The position numbers and the translations under genes were made by a program. From contig JBKCCF010000189.1 in the NCBI GenBank assembly GCA_046305255.1, positions 1-10,628 on the forward strand: a DNA stretch of 10,628 nucleotides, written 5' to 3'. Positions 1-7,059 of this stretch are shown here, piece after piece; within the stretch, counting starts at the first letter, position 1; the number at the start of each line of letters is the position of its first letter. This DNA is from UBA6136 sp046305255 (GTDB lineage Bacteria; Pseudomonadota; Gammaproteobacteria; Methylococcales; Methylococcaceae). The notes beneath the pieces were generated by a model that saw only the letters and a list, made by a program, of their open reading frames with translations, was not told the origin of the DNA and did no database searches.

Positions 1-512
1 GTCCCAACTCGGGCATGGGCTTCGGCCTTGGCTTGCGCTTCGGCATCCCGGGCAGCGATCAGGCTGTTCTTTTCCTGTGCCAGGGCATCGCGGGCGGCGA
101 GGGCGTCATTTCTCTCCTGTTCCAGCGCACCTATTCGGGCGTGGGCCTCGGCCTTGGCTTGCGCTTCGGCATCCCGGGCGGCGATCAGGCTGTTCTTCTC
201 CTGTGCCAGGGCATCGCGGGCGGCGAAGGCGTCGTTGTTCTCCTGTTCCAGCGTCCCGATTCGGGCGTGGGCTTCGGCCTTGGCTTGCGCTTCGGCATCC
301 CGGGCAGCGATCAAGCTGTTCTTCTCTTGTGTCAGGGCGTCGCGGGCGGCCAGGGCGTCGTTTTTCTCCTGTTCCAGCACCCCTATGCGGGCGTGGGCTT
401 CGGCCTTGGCTTGCACTTCGGCATCGCGGGCAGCAATGAGGCTGTTCTTTTCCTGTGCCAGGGCATCGCGGGTGGCGAAGGCGTCGTTTTTCTCCTGTTC
501 CAGTGTCCCAAC
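1..512. repeat. 126-bp tandem repeat array (four full copies, continuing off the left edge)
   Basis: The same 126-bp unit recurs with exact spacing; the landmark tcgggc or gcgggc occurs at 9, 135, 261, 387 and 513. Copies differ by only scattered substitutions. On the minus strand each copy encodes 42 residues, beginning E-K-N-D, at residues 254, 296, 338 and 380 of the coiled-coil protein. Each 42-mer is itself three related 14-residue segments: EKNDALAARDALAQ, EKNSLIAARDAEAQ and AKAEAHARIGALEQ. The unit length equals six heptads and is a multiple of three, so gain or loss of copies would keep the reading frame. The window ends inside the array, so the true copy number is unknown. Long open frames on the opposite strand across this block are by-products of the repeat. 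Confidence 0.95.
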
Positions 513-1253
513 TCGGGCGAGGGCTTCGGCCTTTTCCTTTTCTATCGCGGCAAGGGTTGTCGTTTGCTCAATCGATTGCGTGATGGTTTGCTGCGCACAA
601 CCTCGCCAATTTTTAACAAAAATGGCGGTGCCCAGCCCAGGATTCAGGGCTTCAGCCACACCCAGGCAGTCAAACCCGCGCGCTTCGAGATAGTCGCGGA
701 TGGACGCTAAACCGGCATCGTTAACATTGTCCTGTTGGGGCTCCAGTATGGCGCGCACCCACACCACGCTGCAGGTTTCCAGCGACTGACGGGCGCCTTT
801 GAGGATCGTCAGTGATGGCAGGCAGTCAATGATCAGCCAATCAGGGGTTTCGACCATATCCCCCGCGAGTAACAGACTATCCAGTCGGTACACGGCGCGG
901 GAATGACTTTCCACTGCTTGCAGATTAGGCCAGTAATGGCTGAGGCTGTCGGGATCCAGCAGCCCGTTTTCTGCAGCATTGGAGGCGATGTAATACAGCG
1001 CATCGCCATCATGATCGCTGACGGCCTGCGAAATCCAGCGCCAGTCGGGGTGGGCGAGCTGCTCTTGGCCGAACCAGACCGGTTCGGCTTGCGTATCAAC
1101 CAGAACCGCACGGGCCACCGACCACTGGCGCCAGGCGCTCATGTCACCCACACCCTGCCCCACACCGATATGGACGAGGACATTGGGGGGATATAGATCC
1201 CGGAGTAGGCTGACGACGGTGCTGATCTCTTGTATTGGCTTGTTCACGCTCAC
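1..1253 (-). CDS. FkbM-like methyltransferase domain fused to a tandem-repeat coiled coil (3' end outside window)
   Basis: The frame is open from a GTG at 1253 to the left edge, giving 417 complete codons with no stop, so the protein is C-terminally partial here. Residues about 20-215 resemble an FkbM-type SAM methyltransferase. There is a glycine-rich loop (VLVHIGVGQGVGD, 25-37), an acidic residue after the second strand (D53), an LDSLLL segment (124-129), and IIDCLPSLTILKGA (141-154), which aligns with the usual ID.EG.E...LKGA motif of the family. The first-motif Asp/Glu is replaced by His (H28) and the EG.E part is lost, so activity is uncertain. Residues about 233-417 form an Ala/Glu/Arg/Lys-rich helix of 42-residue near-identical repeats, probably a coiled coil. 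No signal peptide or membrane segment is visible. The start overlaps the upstream gene's stop (GTGA). An AAGGG lies 8 nt before the GTG at 1253, and an AAAGGG lies 5 nt before an alternative GTG at 1247. The fold call is by eye; the biological role is inferred from context. Confidence 0.8.
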   Translation of the reverse strand, partial: MSVNKPIQEISTVVSLLRDLYPPNVLVHIGVGQGVGDMSAWRQWSVARAVLVDTQAEPVWFGQEQLAHPDWRWISQAVSDHDGDALYYIASNAAENGLLDPDSLSHYWPNLQAVESHSRAVYRLDSLLLAGDMVETPDWLIIDCLPSLTILKGARQSLETCSVVWVRAILEPQQDNVNDAGLASIRDYLEARGFDCLGVAEALNPGLGTAIFVKNWRGCAQQTITQSIEQTTTLAAIEKEKAEALARVGTLEQEKNDAFATRDALAQEKNSLIAARDAEVQAKAEAHARIGVLEQEKNDALAARDALTQEKNSLIAARDAEAQAKAEAHARIGTLEQENNDAFAARDALAQEKNSLIAARDAEAQAKAEAHARIGALEQERNDALAARDALAQEKNSLIAARDAEAQAKAEAHARVG

Positions 1254-4147
1254 CCTTTACGCCCTTTTTTTGCTTTGGTTTTTTTTCGGCTTATCTGGTT
1301 AGTCGAGGCTTTTGGTCCGTGACCGAGCCTCTGCGCCGCCGTTGGAGCTTCTGGGGTAATCACCGGCGCTTTGGCGGCCCCTCGTGCTGGCGCGGTATTT
1401 TCTGCCACCCTGTCCGGTGTCGTCGTCGTGTGCGCGCCACTCTGCTGCCTGCCGACGGGCTCCACCGCAGCAGTGGCCGCTGGCTCGGGTAAAGAATTCT
1501 GAGTCTCTGCTGCCGGAATTTTAACTGCGGGAGGCTTCGCGGCCGGTGGATTGAGTTCCCGGAGGATCTGTTGCTCAACTACTCGCAGCGTCGCTTCGGC
1601 GAAGCTGATCCATTGTTCAATGGGGCGGGCAAAACTGCGCTGGCTGTGTGGGATAGCCCGCACCATGTCGGCGAGGGTCGCAACCAGCATGAACATCTGG
1701 GTCTTGTCTGCCGGGCTGAGCCTGTTCCACACCTGTTCGTCCAATACGCCCCGGGTCAGATCCAGCCTCAGTTCAAACTTGTCACCGAAGTCGTCACGTG
1801 ACTCGGGATACCAGCCTTCAAACTGCTGCAACTGACCCTCCTGTTTGGGGAATTCCAGTTTGGGATGGGCGGAGAAGCCACCGCGCTGCAAATCAATCGC
1901 ACCCAGCCTGAACTGGAACGGGTGCCAATGGCGGTTCTCGTATTCAGCCTCATCCAGCATCAGCCAGAGGTGTTCGTAATCGACATTGCTGAAGGCGCGC
2001 TTGAGGCTCACTGTGCCATAACGCCACACCTTGGGACAGGCATCAAGCTGCTGTCTGAGCCGTTTAAGGGCAGTCTGCCAGAACTGCTGCCCGTCTTCTC
2101 CCACGCCCGCCACGCCAGCGATGGTCATGACTGTGGGGCTACTAAGCAGATGACAGAGTGTTCGCGTCATTTGCCAGTCGGCCGGTGACAGCGCGGCGAT
2201 AGCCCTGCTGCGTTCCAGTTGGGTATCCTCAGGCCCCTCGGGCTGAATCAGCAGCTTGTCTTGATTGCTGAATGACGCGGGCCAGCGCTGCAGCGGGCCC
2301 TGGGTCAGCTTCTCGGCATCGCGGAAGTAGACCAGCGAGGGAACGCCCTCTCGTACCATCACGGCGATTTCCATCTCCGGGATCACCCGCTTGCCAATGG
2401 CTAGGTCAAGGATACGCCAACGGATGAGATGGTTTGGGGGCTTATGGGTTGTTTTAATCACGTCCACTGCCGACCAGTCACACAGGTCAGGCTCTCGCTG
2501 CAGCACTCTCGCCCAACGCGCGTTCAGTTCGCTGATGGTTTCATCCCGTTCACGATTGCCTAGGAAATAATGCTCCAGTTCTTCCTGCACCTGATGCAGT
2601 TGCAATAGCAGAAGCTCGTTTTCCTCGGTTTGCTGGCGGAGGGCAGCTTCGTGCTGCTGGGACAGGTCGTTATTGCTTTGCTGCAGGCTGGCGATCTCGG
2701 CCTGCAGGCGGCGCAACGCTTCACTCGGTACCGTGGCTTGTCTGCTGTGTAACTGCTGCTCAAGATCTTTGATCAGGCGGGTCTTGTGGTCAATCTGCTG
2801 TTGCAACTCATCCACCCGCGTGGACTGATGATCACGGGCAGAAATAAGCTCGGCATTCTGTTGTTGCAGGCTGATCAGTTGGCTCTCAAGTGCTGCATTC
2901 TGTCGCTCGAAGGACTCTAGCCCCTGATGAGTGTCCTGCGCCTTCAGAAAGTAGCTTTCCAGTTCTTCCTGCACCTGATGGAGTTGAAGCAGAAGAAGCT
3001 CATTTTCTTCAGCTTGCTGGCGGATGGAAGCTTCGTGCTGCTGAACAAGGCTCAATCTTGCCTGCTCGCTCGCCTCCTGAGCCCGTTCGGCCTGCTGCAT
3101 CAAGCGCTCACGTTCTGCGGCGTGCGCCTCGCTTTGCTCTGCGAGCGCCCGCTCCAGCATCTCGAGTTCGGTTCGACTTCGAAGTTGCTGCTGCCTGTAG
3201 CCCTCGGCTAATTCGTCATATTTTTTCTGGCGCTGATCAAGACGGGTGAGCAAATCCCTGCGGGCGCTCTCGACATCTTTACGTGCTCGCTCATATTGCT
3301 GCTCACGCTTTTCTGCCGCTGCCTTGAGCGAGAGATTCTGCTGGAATTGACTGTGCCGTTCGGCATTGACTTCGGACAATTGCCCGTTCAGTTGCTCTCG
3401 GGTCTGTCTCGCCTCAATGAGGCTCGCGATAGCCTCGCCGAGGCCGGGAGGCGTGAGCTCAGTGGCCGCAATCGTCCAGCTCAGGCTGGCATTCACGTCC
3501 TGCCGCAGCGCTTCGATATGGGGATATCCCTCCAATAACTGGGCCGCCAGCCAGCCATCGACCGCCGGGACGGGCGCCATGCTCGGCATGATCGTCGTGG
3601 TGTCGGACGGATCCGGCAGGCCCAGCCAACTGTTACTGTAGCGCAAGAAATCCGCCGGATGAGCCAGTACCTCTGTCGCATCCACCAGCATGCAGCGGTC
3701 ACGATGGCGATGATAGAAGTGGAGCATGGCCCGCTCGTGCTCATCCCATATCGCCAGCCCCGCCAACACCTGTTCGGCTTGATCAACCTGCTCCAGACAC
3801 TGCGCCAGCACCTGCTGCGGATGGCTATGCACCAGCACAAACTTAATGTCGGGATCAAATCCGTACCAGAAGTCGAGTAGCCATACGCTGCGCGAATCGG
3901 CCCAGCCCCAGTGAGTTTGATCCCAGTTGGCCAGCAGTATGTCGCCGGCGGCCTGCTCCCAAGCCTTGCCCACTTCAATAGGGCTGCCAGGCTGACGCCC
4001 ACGCACCAGCCGCTGATGCAAATCGGCCATACTGATTTCACGACCCTTGCTGACGGCCTTGGGCTGACTGAGGCCTTGGGCTTCAAGCAGGGAAAAAACC
4101 GTGGTGAAACGGCTACCGGGTGCGCCACAAACTAGGGTGATACTCAT
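1250..4147 (-). CDS. Large protein: degenerate sulfotransferase-like head, long coiled coil, unknown C-terminal domain
   Basis: 965 residues. The N-terminal about 180 residues follow the layout of a P-loop sulfotransferase. There is a loop near the start (CGAPGSRFTT, 7-16), a segment FVLVHSHPQQVLAQCLE (103-119) where the 3'-phosphate motif (R-dP...S) is expected, and DATEVLAHPADFLRYSNSWL (156-175), like the family's YEdL..dP...FLGL. The loop is atypical and the conserved Arg and Ser of the second motif are missing, so PAPS binding may be lost. Residues about 240-545 are a Gln/Glu/Leu/Ala-rich coiled coil. It contains a 33-residue segment twice (369-401 and 497-529). Residues about 546-860 look globular and I recognise no family. 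About 865-965 is Pro/Ala/Thr-rich and ends in a Lys/Arg cluster. No signal peptide is visible. The ATG lies 32 nt after the glycosyltransferase stop, with only a weak AGAG ribosome site. Automated annotation may label it SMC-like or hypothetical. The surface-glycan role is inferred from neighbours. Confidence 0.85.
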   Translation of the reverse strand: MSITLVCGAPGSRFTTVFSLLEAQGLSQPKAVSKGREISMADLHQRLVRGRQPGSPIEVGKAWEQAAGDILLANWDQTHWGWADSRSVWLLDFWYGFDPDIKFVLVHSHPQQVLAQCLEQVDQAEQVLAGLAIWDEHERAMLHFYHRHRDRCMLVDATEVLAHPADFLRYSNSWLGLPDPSDTTTIMPSMAPVPAVDGWLAAQLLEGYPHIEALRQDVNASLSWTIAATELTPPGLGEAIASLIEARQTREQLNGQLSEVNAERHSQFQQNLSLKAAAEKREQQYERARKDVESARRDLLTRLDQRQKKYDELAEGYRQQQLRSRTELEMLERALAEQSEAHAAERERLMQQAERAQEASEQARLSLVQQHEASIRQQAEENELLLLQLHQVQEELESYFLKAQDTHQGLESFERQNAALESQLISLQQQNAELISARDHQSTRVDELQQQIDHKTRLIKDLEQQLHSRQATVPSEALRRLQAEIASLQQSNNDLSQQHEAALRQQTEENELLLLQLHQVQEELEHYFLGNRERDETISELNARWARVLQREPDLCDWSAVDVIKTTHKPPNHLIRWRILDLAIGKRVIPEMEIAVMVREGVPSLVYFRDAEKLTQGPLQRWPASFSNQDKLLIQPEGPEDTQLERSRAIAALSPADWQMTRTLCHLLSSPTVMTIAGVAGVGEDGQQFWQTALKRLRQQLDACPKVWRYGTVSLKRAFSNVDYEHLWLMLDEAEYENRHWHPFQFRLGAIDLQRGGFSAHPKLEFPKQEGQLQQFEGWYPESRDDFGDKFELRLDLTRGVLDEQVWNRLSPADKTQMFMLVATLADMVRAIPHSQRSFARPIEQWISFAEATLRVVEQQILRELNPPAAKPPAVKIPAAETQNSLPEPAATAAVEPVGRQQSGAHTTTTPDRVAENTAPARGAAKAPVITPEAPTAAQRLGHGPKASTNQISRKKTKAKKGRKG
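1251..1266 (-). promoter_or_regulatory. Ribosome binding site and GTGA stop/start overlap coupling the two coiled-coil genes
   Basis: On the minus strand AAGGG (1266-1262) precedes the GTG at 1253-1251 by 8 nt. That GTG shares bases with the TGA (1252-1250) of the upstream gene. The same A/G-rich stretch also places AAAGGG (1258-1253) 5 nt before a second in-frame GTG at 1247, so initiation could be at either. The overlap implies translational coupling and roughly matched expression of the two coiled-coil proteins. Confidence 0.6.
2561..3043 (-). repeat. Duplicated 33-residue coiled-coil segment (two copies, 384 bp apart)
   Basis: Copies at 2945-3043 and 2561-2659 encode residues 369-401 and 497-529 of the large coiled-coil protein. 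They are identical at 29 of 33 positions and share the core EENELLLLQLHQVQEELE followed by YFL after one variable residue. The DNA shares exact stretches such as ccagttcttcctgcacctg. The 128-residue offset separates them with unrelated coil sequence. This points to an internal duplication or to a strongly conserved docking motif used twice. Confidence 0.9.
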
Positions 4148-4179
4148 GCAATGCTCTGTAGGTCTCTAAGGTTGTCGGT

Positions 4180-6195
4180 TCAGGTATGGGTGCCACGCGT
4201 TGAGTCTGGCCTTGCGGGCGGGTCGGAGGTCAGTAGCGCCAGTCGGTGCCTGACAGTGGTGCCAACGGCCATGGCGCCGTGAATGGCAGCGATGTGAGCC
4301 TGGCCCTTACGGGATCTTCGTTGTCGTTCAGGGGTATTCTCGAATACCCTCATCAGTTGCTCTGCGGCATGTTTCGAATCGGGCTCGGCCCATGTCTGCC
4401 CGTCACCTGCCGGATAGTCATTGGGTTTGATTGTAGCTTTTTTGTACCGCACGGGAAAACCTGTCACTTTTGTCAGGAAATCAGCATTGCCGGAATAACC
4501 GGTGGCGATAACGGGCTTGCCGAGTAGCATGGCTTCGGCCATGGTGCGGCCGAAGCCCTCGGCCCGATGCAGTGATACATAGGCATCACAGACCGACATC
4601 AGCGCCATGACGTCGCTTTTTTCAAGATTGAATTCACGCTTGAGGATACGGGGATCGGCCTCAAGGGCAGCGGCAATCTCCTGCCACCTCGGATCATTCG
4701 GCTGGACATTCGAGACTTTCATGACCAGGTTGACGGGTTCGTCGCCCTTCGGAAAGGCCTCGCGAAAGGCCTTGATACAGGCCCAGGGGTTTTTACGCGC
4801 GGGGTAGGACATGAAGTCGAACACGAACAGGTAAAGGAATCGCCCCTCCGGCAGATCGAAATCTGCCCGGGTTTTGCTGGCGATGGCGTCAATGGTCACC
4901 GCCATCGGAACCTGTAGCACCGGAACGGGCGAGCGCGGCAAAAAGGCCGCGCGGGTGTATTGACTGGAAGCCCAGACCTCATCCACCAGGGTGTAGACCT
5001 CGTCCCATTCCTGGGGCCATTCGGGCAGCTCCCACGGCCAGAAGCCGACCACGTAGGTAGTGATGAAGAGATCAGGCCGATCCAGCCAGAGGGTGGCGGT
5101 ATCAAACGCCGTCATGCAGATAATGGTAATGGGGTAGCGGGCTTCTGTTGAGAAATGCTGCACCACACTGAAATCCATCTGGCGAATTTCAGGCCCCGGC
5201 TGCCGATTGAGAATGCAGAAATCAACCCCTACCGCTTCCAGCCCCCTCGCCATCATCCGTACGTCCTCGCCTATGCCGAGTTCGCCCATACCGTAGCCGA
5301 CCAGATTGACGCCTGGCGACTTGCCCTTGAGATTTTCCAGTTTTTGCTGCCGATCGGGCTTGGGTTGTTCGCCATGAATGGGCGGGGCCTTGCCGGCATT
5401 GTCTGTGCGGGAATTCAGTAAATTCCACAAGGGGCTTAACGGCCCCTGCGACCACAGCAGTTTATTGGTGGCACTGCGCAACGCCTGCCGACCGGCGACG
5501 GTCTGGAGATCACATTCAGCATTGACCTTGGCATCCGCCAGCCAGTAGTACCACATCAGGCGTGTTACTGCCGGTTGCAGGCCGGGTTGAAACATCGGCG
5601 CACGCTGATAGAGACTGACCGCCTGCGGGAGGGTGATATAGGGAAACAGCTTGTGCTGCCCCAACCCATGAATCACAAACCAGGCGAGGTATCGCTCACG
5701 GCTTTCCTTGTCCGCCAATGAGTAATGGGCCTTGAGGTCCGGCCGGGTCTGCCAGACGCCGATCATGAGCCGGGTCAGCGGCAGGGAGGTATCCTGCAGC
5801 AATCCGGGGAACGGCTGATGGAGAAAGCGGTAATCGGCCTCGCCAAGATAGTTGAACAGATGATATTCCGGCACGCCGTAGGTGTAATACCAGCGTATAA
5901 GGTCGGCCTGACCCATGACGCCATCGGCTACGCACATCATCAGGTAGCGCATGATGCGGGTTACCTTTACATCACCCAGGTCATCAACCGTCTCGCGGGC
6001 GACGTCAATCAGGGCGGGGGTGATGTAATGGTTACCCGGAAATTCCTTGATGCCAAAGAGCAGCCACCAGGCGACAAACTCCCTTTGCGCCTCCGGAAGG
6101 GTGGCATTTTCACTCGTCAGTTTGTCGCGGACATCCGTACGCAGCAGCCAGGCAAACTGCATTTCACGCGTAAAGTAATCGGGCTTCATCGCCAT
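4180..6195 (-). CDS. GT-B glycosyltransferase (GT4-like) with an unrecognised N-terminal helical domain
   Basis: 671 residues. The C-terminal part (about 294-655) is a retaining GT-B glycosyltransferase of the GT4 type. It has the glycine-rich N-terminal loop GYGMGELGIGEDVR (300-313), the segment FVFDFMSYPARKNP (457-470) seen in GT4 members that act on surface glycans, and the nucleotide-sugar E-x7-E motif in AEGFGRTMAEAMLLGKPVIA (E546 and E554). It should transfer a sugar from an activated donor to a growing glycan at the cytoplasmic face; donor and acceptor cannot be read from sequence. Residues about 1-265 are Trp/Tyr/Leu-rich and helical, without a family I recognise, followed by a polar linker (about 265-293). 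No transmembrane helix stands out. The ATG at 6195 has another in-frame ATG at 6189, and neither has a convincing Shine-Dalgarno. An 85-nt gap separates it from the acyltransferase gene upstream; I see no clear promoter or terminator there. Confidence 0.9.
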   Translation of the reverse strand: MAMKPDYFTREMQFAWLLRTDVRDKLTSENATLPEAQREFVAWWLLFGIKEFPGNHYITPALIDVARETVDDLGDVKVTRIMRYLMMCVADGVMGQADLIRWYYTYGVPEYHLFNYLGEADYRFLHQPFPGLLQDTSLPLTRLMIGVWQTRPDLKAHYSLADKESRERYLAWFVIHGLGQHKLFPYITLPQAVSLYQRAPMFQPGLQPAVTRLMWYYWLADAKVNAECDLQTVAGRQALRSATNKLLWSQGPLSPLWNLLNSRTDNAGKAPPIHGEQPKPDRQQKLENLKGKSPGVNLVGYGMGELGIGEDVRMMARGLEAVGVDFCILNRQPGPEIRQMDFSVVQHFSTEARYPITIICMTAFDTATLWLDRPDLFITTYVVGFWPWELPEWPQEWDEVYTLVDEVWASSQYTRAAFLPRSPVPVLQVPMAVTIDAIASKTRADFDLPEGRFLYLFVFDFMSYPARKNPWACIKAFREAFPKGDEPVNLVMKVSNVQPNDPRWQEIAAALEADPRILKREFNLEKSDVMALMSVCDAYVSLHRAEGFGRTMAEAMLLGKPVIATGYSGNADFLTKVTGFPVRYKKATIKPNDYPAGDGQTWAEPDSKHAAEQLMRVFENTPERQRRSRKGQAHIAAIHGAMAVGTTVRHRLALLTSDPPARPDSTRGTHT

Positions 6196-6280
6196 GCAGA
6201 GAGAAGGGTAAGTGGTCTATCGGGCGGTCTTTTGTCACGGGTCATGCCACTCCCTGCCGGAAAACGACGGAATAGCGCAC

Positions 6281-7036
6281 TCACGACAGCACCGCCTTGA
6301 AGTCAACAAAGCCCGGTTCATAAGGCGTCATTAAGCCATGGGCTATTCTGTACTCCAGTTCATCCATCGCCCGCTCAATATCGTCGAACGGAATATCCTT
6401 GAGGTCCCATACGGCATAGCGCCACCACGCGAGGGTTTGCAGGCGTTCGATGGTCGCCTCATTGAAGCGCAGTTTTTTCACCCGGGCGGGGTTACCCGCC
6501 ACCACGGCATAGGGCGGTACATCCCTGGTCACCACGGCATGAGCGGCCACCACGGCGCCATTGGCAATGGTCACGCCCGGCTTGATGTAAGCGCCATGCC
6601 CAATCCAGACATCATGACCAATCGTGATGGGACGGATTGTGTTGGGGATACGGGTGACTGCGGTACTCGGTACCCGAAGCTCGGCATAGGCCTGACTGTC
6701 GGCAAATCCGCCAAGCGCACCGAATACATCGGTAGGGGCCATGTACATGAAGGGACTGGTGCTCAGCCAGTCCAGCGGATGATCCCCCCTCCCCGCCTGA
6801 ACATTTTCCCCGATGGAACTGTAGCGACCGATGCTGCAGGCAAAGAAATAGCCGCTGACGGCATAACTGAACGCCCCTAACTCAAGCGAGTAAACCAGTT
6901 GCATCCACATCGTGGAACAGGGCGGTTCGAACCGGCATAACTCAGGAAAGTGGGTAACGTCGGGCGCCCAGGAGACACCGATACCATGCCCGGCCAGTCT
7001 GTCCTTGAGGCTTTGTGTAATCAGGGTTGGCATCAT
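6281..7036 (-). CDS. CatB/XAT-type hexapeptide-repeat O-acyltransferase
   Basis: 251 residues from the ATG at 7036. Left-handed beta-helix acyltransferase of the xenobiotic/CatB-like group: YFFACSIGRYSSIGENV (63-79) opens the helix. GDHPLDWLSTSPF (84-96) is the group's active-site motif, with His86 the likely catalytic base. ITIGHDVWIGHGAYIKPGV (137-155) and the following VVAAHAVVTRDVPPYAVVAGNPAR are classical hexapeptide turns and closing sequence. It probably moves an acetyl group from acetyl-CoA to a sugar hydroxyl, and family members work as trimers. Antibiotic modification is less likely given the neighbours. The frame is open further upstream to a GTG at 7138, but that start would overlap the methyltransferase gene by 79 bp and add 34 Arg-rich residues. 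The tandem ATG-ATG at 7036/7033, 23 nt after the upstream stop, fits better, although no Shine-Dalgarno is clear. Confidence 0.9.
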   Translation of the reverse strand: MMPTLITQSLKDRLAGHGIGVSWAPDVTHFPELCRFEPPCSTMWMQLVYSLELGAFSYAVSGYFFACSIGRYSSIGENVQAGRGDHPLDWLSTSPFMYMAPTDVFGALGGFADSQAYAELRVPSTAVTRIPNTIRPITIGHDVWIGHGAYIKPGVTIANGAVVAAHAVVTRDVPPYAVVAGNPARVKKLRFNEATIERLQTLAWWRYAVWDLKDIPFDDIERAMDELEYRIAHGLMTPYEPGFVDFKAVLS

Positions 7037-7059
7037 CGTACGATTGGCATGAACGGAGC

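Noticed and set aside
1..540. CRISPR-like or non-coding satellite interpretation of the 126-bp repeats
   Set aside because: There are no alternating repeats and unique spacers; units are contiguous, in-frame and coding.
15..710. Long plus-strand open frames over the tandem repeat (two or three at once), rich in Gly/Leu/Phe or Ala/Ser/Cys
   Set aside because: They are antisense shadows: a stop-free repeat unit of 126 bp keeps several frames open. The minus frame gives a coherent domain-plus-coil protein that continues from an overlapping upstream gene.
833..1111. Minus-strand open frame of 92 residues inside the FkbM-like region
   Set aside because: It lies in another frame of the partial FkbM-like gene and shows no domain or ribosome site.
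3493..4128. Minus-strand open frame of 211 residues, Trp/Arg/Ser-rich
   Set aside because: Off-frame shadow of the 965-residue gene, whose own frame carries the sulfotransferase-like elements.
6196..6280. Possible internal promoter or terminator in the 85-nt gap before the glycosyltransferase
   Set aside because: Only a weak GTGACA-like hexamer without a matching -10 and no stable hairpin with T-run could be found.
5725..6300. Plus-strand open frame of 191 residues
   Set aside because: Antisense to the glycosyltransferase N-terminal region; no recognisable domain and no ribosome site supporting it.
6485..6500. GC-rich hairpin GGCGGG-GTTA-CCCGCC as a possible terminator
   Set aside because: It falls inside the acyltransferase coding sequence (the VAGNPAR segment) and lacks a T-run; explained by codon choice.
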